Below, piece after piece: positions 22,461 through 34,048 of a stretch of 64,000 nucleotides of DNA; the first letter of the stretch is position 1; every line of letters begins with the position of its first letter. The stretch comes from Aquilaria yunnanensis. Lineage: Eukaryota > Streptophyta > Magnoliopsida > Malvales > Thymelaeaceae. A program made the position numbers and the translations under genes. The DNA lies in NCBI GenBank assembly GCA_039654915.1, contig CM077599.1, forward strand, positions 30,069,501 through 30,133,500, read 5' to 3'. The notes below the pieces were generated by a model, which saw nothing but the letters and a program-made list of their open reading frames with translations, did no database searches and was not told the DNA's origin.

Positions 22461-23280
22461 GATAAGTCAAATATGCTTTATATCCCTTATATCTATATAT
22501 ATTTATAGACGAAGAGAGCAAATTTACCAATTAAGTTTACTGCAAGAGAATTTTTGCCACTTAACTCTTTTTTTTGTTGCTGGCGATTTTGACACTAGAC
22601 CTTAATTGGTGGGAATATTTTATTTTTTTAGAAAATATTTCATGCCACAACTTTTAAAATAGTCCCTGAAAGTTTTTTCCTTAACCATTAACTGCCCAAA
22701 CCTTTCACAACATTTAAATGATTCAAAATCCTGTGTTTGACTAAACAAACCCATTGCTATGCCTTCTTATTTTCAACTTCCTTATTATCACTGAGCAACC
22801 CTCTATCACCAATGTCATCGATCCTTTATTCTAGAACTGTAATGCTTTTAAATTTAGTCTCATTTATATCAATCTAACCCGGTTTGATCAGGGTTTGTTC
22901 AAAGTAGTGTTATTGGGATGTGTGGAAGTATGGAGATAGTGTCACTGATGGAAATAATAGAGGGTAGCCAAGGGTATAGAGGGTTGCGGAGCAAGGGTCA
23001 TATTGAAGACAATAGTGACAAAGATAAATTAAAACACTTAGGGGCCAGGATGTTAGGCAAAAAAAATAATAAAATTGGAACTTGTATTTTTGTCATTTTT
23101 TTCATGTTTGCCACATAAGAAATTTATATGGCTGTTGGTAGATTGTCTACCAACACAAAATGTTAATGACAAATCTTCACCTTTCAACAAATTAATGACA
23201 AATTTGTCAGCAAAAGGAAAATAGATTAGTGGCAAAATTACTTCCCCCCATACATTTCACTGGCAAATTTGTGTTTCATA
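22461..23280. other. AT-rich intergenic DNA, no gene seen
   Basis: No recognisable coding sequence; the short open frame at 22918-23118 has no domain. Around 23131-23156 there is an inverted pair (GTTGGTAGA / TCTACCAAC) of the kind found near transposon ends, but no matching opposite terminus was identified. Confidence 0.35.
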
Positions 23281-23289
23281 GTATAAATA

Positions 23290-23990
23290 AGTATGAACAC
23301 ATAAAATCTTGTGTCCTCCCAAAATTGGAGATATGTACAAATCAAATATTAGATATGTTTAAATTTAATATACAAAGAAAGTGAGGAATCTGTATAAATA
23401 ATGTGTGATATATGTATAAATAACATTACAGATATGTTTTTGATATATTCAATAATATGAACAGGTTTGACCTCACATAAAAGAACAGAACAAGTGCCAA
23501 TGTGTCAAATCTAACTTTCCTCTAAATTTTGAAATATGTATAAATTGGATGATAGATATGTATGAAACTCGATATATAAAGCAAGTGATGGATATGTACA
23601 AAACATGCGTCACATATATACAAATGAGATTAGAGATATATTATAGATATATTTAATTATATGTATGAGATTTATATATATTTTTTAATAAAATTAAAAT
23701 TAGGATAAAAATTATATTAATAGTAATACAATGGTGGTATGTATAAATTAGATGTTAGATATGTATGAACTTAATATACAAATAAGGTTAAAGATATGTA
23801 AAAATCAAACAATTGACATGTTTATCTATTATGAGAGATTTATATAAATTACATGGGACGTATTTATAAATAAAATTATAAGTATTGTAATTAATATGTA
23901 TAAGAACAATGCACAAAGCAAGTGACGAATATATATAAAACATGTGACATATATGTACAAGTCAGATAGCATAGCTATTAATGATATACT
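23290..23990. repeat. Degenerate AT-rich minisatellite based on gatatgtata
   Basis: Variants of (g)atatgtacaaa, gatatgtataaat and aatatacaaagcaagtga recur every 20-30 bases across about 700 bp. The order is irregular and the units are strongly diverged. No coding potential. Confidence 0.65.
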
Positions 23991-24900
23991 ATTATTTTGT
24001 TTGTAAATAATTTTATGGCTTCTTCCATATTATTATTTATATTTGTATATATTAATACAAATTTTAGCCTAAATATAAAAATTGGATAAAATTAGGTAAA
24101 AGGAGAAACATTGAAGGCTAAAACCAAATAAGCCTAAAAATTTCTGAAAATACATTTGTGTTTGTTTCTCACCATTGTTATGTTTCTTTGATTTAATGAT
24201 GGGATAGCGAAATGAGGGTGGCAGTGGCTTTGGCTCAAATGTCAGTGGTGCAAGCGGCTTCTGGGCGGTTTGAAACAACACAACGATGTCAAATGGTCGT
24301 AGATCAGAAACAAGAACTTGATGAGGTAGCTGGCAATCCGGTGAGTGGTTGACTAGGTGAGATCAACAGTTGACGATGAGTTGCTAATGCGGTAAGATCG
24401 GCAGTGATGGCGAGCAGATGACGTAGTAGCTATGCTTGAGAAGGTAGTAGAACATGCTTGAGATTTCCAACTTTTAATGAGAGTAGAAGGGTAATTACAG
24501 GAGTAGGCATACATAAGGCATAGAGCATTATTTTACCAATCCAACGCCTAATGTGCCAAATTTAACAAAAATATTTTTAGTGACTTGTTGGGCAAAAATG
24601 TGAAAATTTGTTGCCTAAGTAAATAATAATGAAAAAAGTTAATTGCGCTCATTATTATGAGAATTGACACCTTCCGAATGGAGTATATATTTCATATTAA
24701 GTTTTCATTAATTTTGGGAATTTTGTTTTAAAATTCTACATACTTCTTTCTTCAAAATGATAAATATGATAATTATCATTAAGGAGATTTTCAAAATGAT
24801 AAATATGGTAATTATAAAAAAGGATATTATTTAATTCTTTTTTATCATTCAAACATTTGTGTTGGTAGAGTTTTCATTAGACACTCCATGAAAGCTTCAT
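23991..24900. other. Intergenic DNA, no gene seen
   Basis: AT-rich flanks surround a more balanced stretch (about 24190-24500) with GTAGCTGG / GGTAGCTA-like repeats and several short direct repeats. No domain recognised on either strand. Confidence 0.3.
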
Positions 24901-24904
24901 TGTC

Positions 24905-25375
24905 ATACAATGGCCAGTTTCATATAATAGAAACCCAATTTTATATAATGAAAACTTAATTCATACAACAATAACTCAATTTCATACAACAGAAACTTAG
25001 TTTTGTACATCAGCAAGTCAATTTCATATAGTAAGAACTCAGTTTAATACGTCAACATCTGAGTTTTGTATAACAGGAACTCTACACTAGTAATCATAAA
25101 AATTTTTATCATTGATTTCCTTTTCTCTTTTTTGCTTGAAGCAATTGTATTAGGAGAGCTTTCGTTGGGTACTTTGAGAAAATGTATAATTTCATATAAT
25201 ATGGAACCAAGTTTTGTATATCGGTGTTTCAATTTCTTACAATAGGAAATTAGTTTCGTACATCACAATTTTAATTTCATGCAGTAAAAACTCAGTATTG
25301 TATATTAATATCTCAATTTTACTATAGGAACTTTACACTTGTACAATAAAAATTCAGTTTTCTACCTATAAGAAA
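24905..25375. repeat. Degenerate minisatellite, unit about 27-29 bp
   Basis: Repeated variants of aactcaatttcatacaacag, with alternating endings such as TTTTGTACATCA and TTTCATATAGTA. Around ten or more units are visible from 24905 to 25080 and again from 25180 to 25375, separated by about 100 bp of unrelated sequence. Open frames here are translations of the repeat. Confidence 0.7.
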
Positions 25376-25396
25376 TCACATTATTTATTCTAGTAG

Positions 25397-25466
25397 ATGA
25401 AAAAGTGTCTAGTATATACTTTAAAGTAGACACGGAAGTCTAAGGTATTAGGGGGTTATAAGGCGA
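25397..25466. repeat. Dispersed short repeat, copy B
   Basis: Shares gatgaaaaagtgtctagta, aaagtagacacggaagtcta and ggttataaggcgag with copy A at 20132 and copy C at 27431. Confidence 0.6.
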
Positions 25467-26519
25467 GAGAAGGGGAAGGGGTTGAATTATAATTATATCC
25501 TAAAGGTGTGGAGGGGTTTTTACTTTTCAAGTATAGTGAACATCACTGCAGATCATTTTCACTGTAGATGAACAATACAACTTTTTTTTTTCCCTCTTTT
25601 TTCAAATGCGGTCAATATTTTTTGAAATTCGGTCCCCTTTTGTTAGGTGATCGCTTTTTTGAAGGTATGTGTTGCTGCTTACATTCACATTTTGTTTTGG
25701 TCAAACTACATTTTTTATCCCTGAATTTCTAATCTTTCCCACTTTAGTCCCTGAATTTGATATTTGTGACATTTTAGTTATCAAACTTAATAGCTATTTA
25801 ACTTGAGTGTTTTTTATTTTCTCTTTGGGTCCTAAGCCTTTCGTTGTTGTTTTTTTTATATACTACCTTCTAAAGCAAAACATTGTTATTTTGAGCTAAA
25901 TTATTTCTTTTTTTTTTTTAACCTTTAGTAAGTCAATTATTAAATCCTTAACACCAAAAGTTTTGTTCTTTTCGTCATTTGGTCCCCAAACTTTTTGGCC
26001 AAATCTTTTCTTTTCTTTTTACCTTTACTAAGTTAATGGTTAAACCCTTAATTGAGTAATATAAATTAGACACAATATTGTATTTCGGTCATATCTTTTT
26101 GTTATTGATGATTGAGTGTTGTAGTATGTGTTATTTACACTGAAAGCTCTATGATTTAATAAAGTAGGTCGGTCCATAATTGCTAAATTTGAAAGTGAAT
26201 CTTTCTAAATAAATTTCTCATCAATATTAAAAATTAAAATTTCAATTGATAACAAATAATTTTTTTAGTGAATTATTTTTTAGTGACAAAAACATATCCA
26301 TAATTTTGAAGCATGTATAGTGTTATGTTTCACAATTATGCTTTGATCATAACTAATCATTTTAACAACAATAAGAGCATAAGATAAATATAGCCCAACT
26401 CAAAATTAAAAATTAACATAAATCCATGGATGATAATTTTTAATTATTTATTATTAGAATTTGTTTTAATCCTAAATTTATAAAAAAATAAATGCCCACT
26501 ACAAGGTTTGGGACAAAAT
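25467..26519. other. AT-rich intergenic DNA
   Basis: No gene. Between about 25690 and 26050 phrases such as ttagtccctgaatttgat and tttggtccccaaactttttg occur, typical of terminal parts of MULE-like repeats. I could not pair two ends with a target duplication. Confidence 0.35.
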
Positions 26520-26977
26520 AACCTTGTATAAACTAAATTGGTAAAGACTGATATCATACTGGGTTAAGGCCCATTGGAGCATTGCTCATAGGTTTGGTTT
26601 ATTGGGAGCACGCTCATGACTACAATGATCACAAACACAATTATTATTGATAGGGTAAAGAGGGGAAATCCCTAGCTTCGGGATTTCATTGGATTTAATG
26701 AGAACCACTTCCCTTAGTAGAGAATAGCTTCAGCCTGTAGGAAGCCCCAAGAGAAAACCTTTTCGTGTGTTCTAAATACTTCTTTGAGAAAACCTCTTCG
26801 TGTGTTCTAAATACTTCTTTGAGCTTCATATACTCTTCTTGGCTCTATACTGACTTAAGCATCAAAGGATTTTCCTTGAAAACATAACTTCAGGGTCTAT
26901 AACATTGTCTTTCCTTGCAGGTTTAGTCGTATTTAAGGTTTCTTACAATCCACTTGCCATCATTGGGTATTAGAGAC
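26520..26977 (+). mobile_element. Possible LTR remnant with primer-binding-site-like end
   Basis: The stretch ends CCACTTGCCATCA at 26962 and is followed directly by TTGGGTATTAGAGAC, close to the TTGGTATCAGAGC-type primer-binding site that follows Copia and many gypsy 5' LTRs. Inside, a 41-bp direct duplication (gagaaaaccttttcgtgtgt... at about 26752 and 26793) is visible. The LTR start cannot be placed and no internal domain follows, so this is a weak call. Confidence 0.35.
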
Positions 26978-26999
26978 ATACATAAGCCTCTAAGAATGT

Positions 27000-27340
27000 A
27001 TCCTAAATATTATCAACAATAGCAAATACCAAAGCTATGCACAAGTTAATATCCTGAGAAAATCTTGTGCCGGTATTCCTAGAGCTACGATGCTCATCAT
27101 GAAAGAGTTAGACTTATAAATATGACATAATAAAATCCATCATTTAACTTTTGGTAAAACAAAATTAAGCTCTTGAACCCTATAGTATAATGCAGAAGAT
27201 ATACAAGAATTAAGTAACTGGGATTAACAAGCATATGTAGGGCAAGATGGAATTTTCATAGATGTAAAGCATTATGATGGGAAAGTAGTCTTTTTATAAA
27301 ACTAAAGAAGCTTTCAATTCAAAGAGCTAAGAATATTTCA
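27000..27340 (-). pseudogene. F-box gene fragment with its middle deleted (copy 4)
   Basis: Bases 27005-27110 resemble 20205-20300 (aatagcaaata, gttaatatcctgagaaaatc, gctcatcatgaaagagtt), the 3' part of the minus-strand F-box copy. Bases about 27150-27330 resemble 21540-21715 of its 5' part (aaaattaagctcttgaac, gggattaacaagcatat, ggcaagatggaatttt). The 1.2 kb in between is absent. No open frame remains. Confidence 0.65.
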
Positions 27341-27430
27341 AAGTAGTTTTCAGTTTTGATGATCCAATAAAGTAAAAACCCAATGAAGAGTTAAAAGCAC
27401 GGGAAAGATCACATGATTTATACCATGAGA

Positions 27431-27545
27431 TGAAAAAGTATCATAATGAATGTTCCAAAGTAGATACAGACAATGATGAAAAGGAAATATTTTATTTTTT
27501 ATGTACTTAGAAGTCTAAGTTACTAAGAGGTTACAAGGTAAAAGA
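27431..27545. repeat. Dispersed short repeat, copy C (split)
   Basis: Has gatgaaaaagtatcata, ccaaagtagatacagacaat, then about 40 unrelated bases, then gaagtctaagttactaagag and gttacaagg. Compared with copies A and B it contains an insertion between the two halves. Confidence 0.5.
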
Positions 27546-27574
27546 AGAAGGAATGTACAAAAGAGCCTTGCTAA

Positions 27575-29560
27575 ATTTGAGGAAACATACATCTCTAAGA
27601 GGTTCAAAATCTTACCCATAGGCAAGGATGACATCTTCCATGCTTTTGGAGATTTTATAATAAGAAATTTCTTTGTTTATATGTTGCTTTCAAGTCTAAT
27701 ACGGTTAAAAAAAACATTGGTAAATGTCATAGAATGGAGAAGTAGAGTAACTATCATGTAGTTGTATGTGTTAGGATGATTGATGATAGATTATGGGTTT
27801 GTCATGCTCATCTAGGGTAGCATAATCATCCTTTTGTGGCTCCAAGGTAGCATTATTTGTTAAGGTCAACAAAGTATATGAATAAAGATAGTTTTGAAGC
27901 AATGGAAAATCTAATAGGATATAATATTAGGGTTGCTGATATTATTTAAGTTATATCACATGAAGTTGGGGGCCTTCAATCAATTGGGTTGGCGAAGGAA
28001 ATCTTTTATAGTTATGTATTTACTGAACATACAGTAGAGTTAGAGATAAGTTGGGGGCCTTCAATCAATTGTTGCTTTATGCTTTTAAAAGTAGGTCTGC
28101 AAATGATGTTGATTTTTAATATGAAGTGCCAGTGATGGTGAGAACAGGTTAAGTGGCTTTTTTTAGATTAATGGAGTGATGAAAGTTAAGTGCGTGAAAT
28201 TTGGTGATTTGGTTGTGTTTGATACAATATTTTGGACTAGTCATTACAATATGTTTTGTACTCCATTTATTGTTTGAAAAATCATAAGTAAAAATGTAGT
28301 ATTTGCAATTATATTTCTTGTTGGGTAGGAGAATGAGCACTTTGTATAGTTTTTTGAGTCTTTTAAAAAAGGTATGAGTGGTAAGCTTCCTCATTGGATT
28401 ACAATTAACCAGGATGGTTCTATTGGGTTTGTGGTTGGCCATGTCTATAGTGGTGTTCAGCATAGGCCATGTCTTTGGCATATATGTGAGAATACAAAAA
28501 AGAATACCAAAGGCTTGACATCAATTGAGAGTGTTGGAAAGATGTTCTATAAGTATTTTCATCATTCTGTTACTTTTACTGAGTTTTATGAGTCATGGAA
28601 AAAGATGGTTGCAAGTTTTAATTATGTAGAGGTGACATGGTTGAAGAATTTATATGCGTCGCGGTTCAAGTAGTGCCTTGCACTATGCAAGATTGTTTAC
28701 TTTGCACTTTACTATATACTTTGGACATTGTTAAACATTTCGTATGTTTTTAGTGGACCTAATAGTAGACACTTTGTCATTTAGTTTGGACACACACACA
28801 CACACACACACACACATATGTAGGACTTTGATTATCACAATGTAGTGAAAGCACAAATAGTGTGTTGGCCTTGCTTGCAAATAAGCAAATGGTTTTATTT
28901 ACTATTTTCACTAACATTGAGAATATGTTGAAAGATAGAAGGAATAGAGTACTATAAGAACATTTCCAGAATACTGACTAGTTAATGTGAGAGTTGAACA
29001 CTTGAAGATATTAGTTAATGCTTCTAAGACATATACTTGAACTATTTTGCAAAAGATTGAGAAGTAACTGTTAGTTGGTGTTTTTGCTGAGTTAAAGCCT
29101 TTTTGTAAACTTGGTGGTATGATTGAGTGTGAGGTTGTTATTAAGAATAAAGATTTTTAGGAATATGTATGTTAAGTGTGATACTTCTTCATTATTTGTT
29201 TCATATTCATGCATGATGTTTAATAAGAGGGGTTTGTTGTGTTCATATTCATTGTACATACTAAATGTGTCATGAAATTCCTAAGTAGTATATCCTTCAT
29301 GTTGGACCAAGAAAACGAGTTGTTGTGATGATCATGACAAGTATTTATCTAGTGATGCATTATCTAGGATTACTTAGCGTATAAACATTATAAAGGCTTC
29401 TTATTCCTATTGATTGAGAGTTAAAGAGTGTGGAATACAGGTATGTTGGCAAGCAAGGGTTGATGTATATGTAGAAACAAGTTTTGGACTAGAAGGCTAC
29501 AGTTGGTAGTAATAACAAAGAGGGTATGACAATAATCAGCTTTCGATTTTCTTTTGAAGT
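27575..29560 (+). pseudogene. FAR1/FHY3-like MULE transposase, degenerate
   Basis: Pieces of a FAR1-type protein are readable in order in shifting frames. A FAR1 DNA-binding zinc-finger end is at about 27770-27880 (MIDDRLWVCHAHLG, stop, HNHPFVAPR). The MULE transposase core lies at about 28180-28680, with KFGDLVVFDTIFWTSHYNMF and an open frame at 28374 carrying HRPCLWHICENTKKNTKG and FTEFYESWKKMVASFNYVE. A SWIM-like zinc-finger segment lies at about 29205-29320 (MFNKRGLLC, then KQYILH). Known relatives are Jittery/Mutator-derived transposases and the light-signalling regulators FAR1 and FHY3. Many stops and frame changes show a dead copy; terminal repeats were not found. Confidence 0.72.
28791..28817. 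repeat. CA microsatellite
   Basis: Uninterrupted CA dinucleotides, about 13 units, inside the decayed FAR1-like element. Confidence 0.9.
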
Positions 29561-29853
29561 TAATGTGATAAATTTGACATTTATGATGCCAAATATATTT
29601 GGATCAAAATACAGGAAGAGCGGAGTGAAGTTTAGTCATGGTTATATATGTATGGGCAATGGTAGGGGGAGGGGCAAGGGTGCTCATCAATAGGGATGTT
29701 AATATAAATCTAAGCCAATGGGGATTCGATTGCACCTAATCCGATGGGATGGCTTTCTTGCAATTAAATGAGTTTGGGTCGAATGTGAGTTTTTTTTACT
29801 TGCCGGGTTTGAGTAAAATATAGGTTTAGGGTTCACTCGCCTTACATCTGACC

Positions 29854-29899
<46 letters not shown>

Positions 29900-30841
29900 A
29901 CATTACTAGTTATGCGGCCCAACCTAGTCATTACTAAATCCCAAATTGTAAATTCGTAAGTTATATATCCCTATGAAATACCAATTTCTATCTCTCCTTC
30001 TTCGTTTGTTCGTTCCTCATTGATTCTTCACCTAGTTTTGTAGGTTATTTTTTTACATTTTTTCCTATGTTTGTTTGGATTTTGGGGAATTGAAATTCTA
30101 AGACATTTGAATTTAGATTCTTTTATTTTATGTTTGGATTTATTTTGCAGAATTGGTTAGCCACCATCAAAGGATATCATTTCTAGGTTTTTTTTTTCAA
30201 TCAACAAGTAAATGAGGTAGATTTATTTTATATATGGTTGGAGGAGATAAGAAGTCAGAATTTAGCTCCAAAGGCTTATTGTAAAGTGAATAGTTATATC
30301 AGGTGATGAGAACTTGGGATGAAGCAACTTTCTGTTTTTAATATTTCTTTAATTGTCTAGTTGTTTTCATGTTTCATTAGCTTATAAGGAATTCTACTCG
30401 TGTCTTGTAAATTTATAGTAATAACTATAGAAGTAGACAAATATTACTTTAGTAATCATGGTAGGGAATAACAAAGTTATTCTAGTGTTGATATTGGATT
30501 ATAGTTTTCTTTCTTAGATTTGCCTTTTATGTCAATAATGCAATAAAATATTTTTCAGTTTTTTCGCTATATTTCTTAAGTGCTTGGTGATTGAATTATG
30601 GATAATGGAAGACATTATAAAAATAATTTGATATTAACAATAAATGATTCATCAGTGAATTTTATTTGGTTTTTTTGGAGGTTGTAGGATAATCTCAAGG
30701 TAGGTATATATAGCAACAAAATGACAAATTTTTAATGTTATAAAACAGAGCCAATAATTTAATTCTTAATTGGTTGCGTTCTTACTTTTCATATTTTTAC
30801 TTTGACTATTTGTGCTATTTTTTAATCATTTTTACTTTAAT
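29561..30841. other. AT-rich DNA between two transposase remnants
   Basis: No gene. It includes a GT microsatellite (29858-29896). The phrase tagggatgttaatataaatc at 29692 resembles a hAT-type terminus. It may be the left end of the hAT element whose transposase follows, but no right partner or 8-bp duplication was established. Confidence 0.4.
29858..29896. repeat. GT microsatellite
   Basis: Alternating TG dinucleotides for about 39 bases following a TATATATG start. Confidence 0.9.
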
Positions 30842-33800
30842 TTCTTTGTTGTTTTAAAGGATATGGAAGACATGAAAGGATGTGAAGATCAAAAACCGAT
30901 AAATATTGAAAAGTTTGATAATTTTCTTTTTGAACCAAGCATAGATGAAGCTTTAACCAAGCAAATAAACAACTTTGCCCAGAAATTGTTAAACAAGGGG
31001 AGACATTAATTGTTGTAGCTAATACAAATCAAGCAAACAGACAGCCCTTCAGAAGCTTTTCTAAGCATTCTTTCCCCTTGAAACCTAGGTTAATAAATGT
31101 AGAACAAGGAGAGACAATAGTTGATATCATGACACAAGAAGGGAAAAAGAAGGTGACATTGAAAGCATTAGATCACTTTACAGAAGTAAAGGGAAATACT
31201 ATTTGAAAAGCAAAGTGTAATCATTGTGGCATCCTATTATGTGGAAGCTAGAATGGCACTTGAATGATCACTATAAGTTTCAGTGTAAGAGGATTTGAAA
31301 TAAAGATGTCAAGCAAATGCTTTTAAGAGGGCATGCAATGGCAGATGAATTGGCGATGGTTGGCATGTATTCATTTGATTAAGAAGCATAAAAAAATAAG
31401 GTTGTAAAAATGATTATCATTCACCGAGTATCCAATTTACATAGTGGAACATTATGGATTTAAGATCGATTCAGCTAGCTTGCAACCATTATTCAAAATC
31501 CATTCTTAGAATACAATAAAGAGTGATATTTTAAATTTGAAAATAATGAAAAAATGGAAAAATTAATGAAAAATCTCAATTTGCTTAATATTTGGATTTC
31601 AATCACCACTTATATGTGGATAGTAGAACATAAAAAAAAGGAGATATATGGTTATTACTATGCACTGCATTCATGGGCCTTACAAAAACGAGCACTAAGG
31701 TTAGTAAAATCATCTATATCTATAAGTTGATTTTAGAGTGGCCATTATGGGCAGATTTTAGATTTGCATGTTACATTTCTCTACACGTTTTCTTTAAAAT
31801 CATGTCTATAGTTGTTAAATTCTAGTATGTTTAAGATATTGGACTACATATTTAAGATTCTCTACATGTTTTCTTTAAAATCATGTCTATACTTGTTAAA
31901 TTCTAGTATCTTTAAGATATTGGACTACATATTTAAGATCTTGGTTCTTTTTGTGTTGATTTTTTATGGGTGATTTGTAATATTAGTTTTCCGTTTCTTT
32001 ACATGTTTTCATTTGAGCTTGTTATGTTCCTGCTTCACACAAAAAAGAGGTTTTAGCTAGCAAATTATGAGATGCTTTATAGAATAGAATATTGATGAGA
32101 AGCTTTGTACACTAACAGTTGATAACTGCTCCACCAATGACGGTATGGTGGATACATTATTAGGTAGGTTTTCTCTTGATTATTTCCTCCTAAATTGGGG
32201 ATTTTTTTATATGATATATTGCACTGATATTTTATATTTGACTATGTAAGATGACTTGGATATTTTCAAGAGTTGCATTGAGAAGATTTGTGATAGTGTT
32301 GTTTTTTGGATGAAATCACAAAAAAAGTATAGAACTTTGAGAATAACACAAGGCAGTGGCATTTTCTATCAAGCAAGAAATTGGCAATTAATTACAAAGA
32401 ACTCAACTTACTTGATACTTAAAATGGCCATTGTTTATAAGGATGTTTCTCCTCACTTAAAACTCTTGAGAAACACTATGAATCTTATCCAACTAAAGAA
32501 GAATGGGTAGTTGCTGAAGATATTTGCAGAAAGTTTAAAATGTTATATGAAGTGATTGAGATGTTCTTTAGGATAAGTAATCCTACAACCAACTTCTACT
32601 TTAAACAAATTTGTAAGATTAAATTGGAATTGAAAAAATGGGTTACTGAAGAAATTAGCACAATGAATACCATGACAAAAAAGATGTGAGAGAAGTTTGA
32701 CAAGTATTGGGAAAAAATACATGGAATTATAAGTGTTGTTACTCTTTTGGATCCGGATGTATAAAACTCTTCATTTGGAATTTTATTATTCCAAAATATA
32801 TCCTGATACCACTAAAAATTGAGTTGAAGAAGTTGTATAAGTTTGTTACAATTTTAGGACAACATCCCATTCAATATCTTTTTTCAGCTTCTTAATCATG
32901 TGTTTTGAATTATACAAAAATCAGATAATGGATTTTTACCAATTTACAAGCAATAATAAAATAAAGAGATCCAACCTTATGGCAATGGACCATTATTTGG
33001 ATGATGTTGAAGTTTTTTTTTTTTCACAAAAATGAAATATTTTGGATGCTAACCTTTGAGTTTTTAACATGGTGAAATGTAAGTTTTAGTAAATATCCAA
33101 ACATTAGTTGGCTTGGGAAGGACATTATGTGATATCTATTAGTACTGTCATTTTTAAGTCAACTTTTAGTAGTGTTGTAAATAAAAATAATTTTCAATAA
33201 TCCATTTGTGAATTGTTTGGTGGAAGGTTCATTTTATGTTCATTTACTTACCTAAACGAACGAACACACAAACATAATTTTCTGTTTGTTTATTTAAACG
33301 AATGAACATGAATAAGTCTGTGTTTGTTTATATTCTTTTCTTTATTTGTTAATTTATTATTTATATTAATATATATGCCCATTTATGTTTGCATATACCA
33401 TCCACATGTGATTCTTACCTTTTTTCATGTTTAGGTTTTTACTGGTCACTTAGACCAAAGTCATGTTTATTTGTATTTATGTACATGTTCTTTTGTTTAT
33501 GTTCGTTCATTTATATTTGTTTACATTTATTTAAATTGTTCATGGACTTTTCATATACATTGTTTGTGGAGGTTTTTGTTTATTTTTATTTATGAACATG
33601 TTCGCCCATTTTGTTCATTTATTGTTCACGAACATCCTTTCACTTAACTAATGAATAAACATGAATAGGTCTTGTTTGTGTTCAATTAAAACCAAAATGA
33701 ATAAACATGAAAAGAGCTTTTTCGTATTCTTTTGTTTCTTTTACATCCATAACTTTTAGTGCTAACGGAAGGTTAATAAGTGTGTATTGGAATAGGTTAT

Positions 33801-34048
33801 TTTCAATCAGGATTGAAGCATTAACTTTTATGTGCTAAGAAAATAGATAAAATTTTCTTTATTATTAGTTAAGTTTATAAAAATTCATAATATAAAATGT
33901 TAATATGTTGATATATTTTTATTTGCTGCTACTACAAGTGATGAAATAGAGATTCTTCACACTCATCCTATATGTGTTGATAACATGGATGTTGAAGAAG
34001 ATGACAGTGCAATCACTATTGTTTTTCTTCAAGATGAAAATGATTATT
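30842..34048 (+). pseudogene. hAT-superfamily transposase, degenerate
   Basis: Segments of a plant hAT (zinc finger BED) transposase appear in order. At about 31135-31250 is a BED-like finger (LDHFTEVKGNTI, stop, KAKCNHCG). At about 32100-32150 is LTVDNCSTNDGMVDTLLG, matching the conserved TVDN.S.ND motif. At about 32390-32450 is NSTYLILKMAIVYKDV, matching the RWNSTY.ML..A..Y motif. At about 32500-32760 is EDICRKFKMLYEVIEMFFRI and later FDKYWEKIHGIISVVTLLDP, the DUF4413-like part. At 33940-34048 a short acidic tail remains. Stops and frame changes are frequent. About 500 bp of GTTCATTTATG-rich sequence (33200-33700) interrupts the 3' part. Confidence 0.75.
33200..33700. repeat. GTTCATTTAT-rich repeat patch within the hAT remnant
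   Basis: Variants of cgaacgaacacacaaaca and gttcgttcatttatatttg recur on both strands, with inverted halves meeting near 33450. This looks like a small nested repeat element, but its ends could not be fixed. Confidence 0.45.

Noticed and set aside
22500..24650. A large DNA transposon spanning the minisatellite
   Set aside because: Weakly similar phrases near both ends could not be aligned as inverted repeats and no target duplication was found.
23290..25375. CRISPR-like array
   Set aside because: The repeats are degenerate with no constant repeat and unique spacer alternation, and the sequence is plant nuclear.
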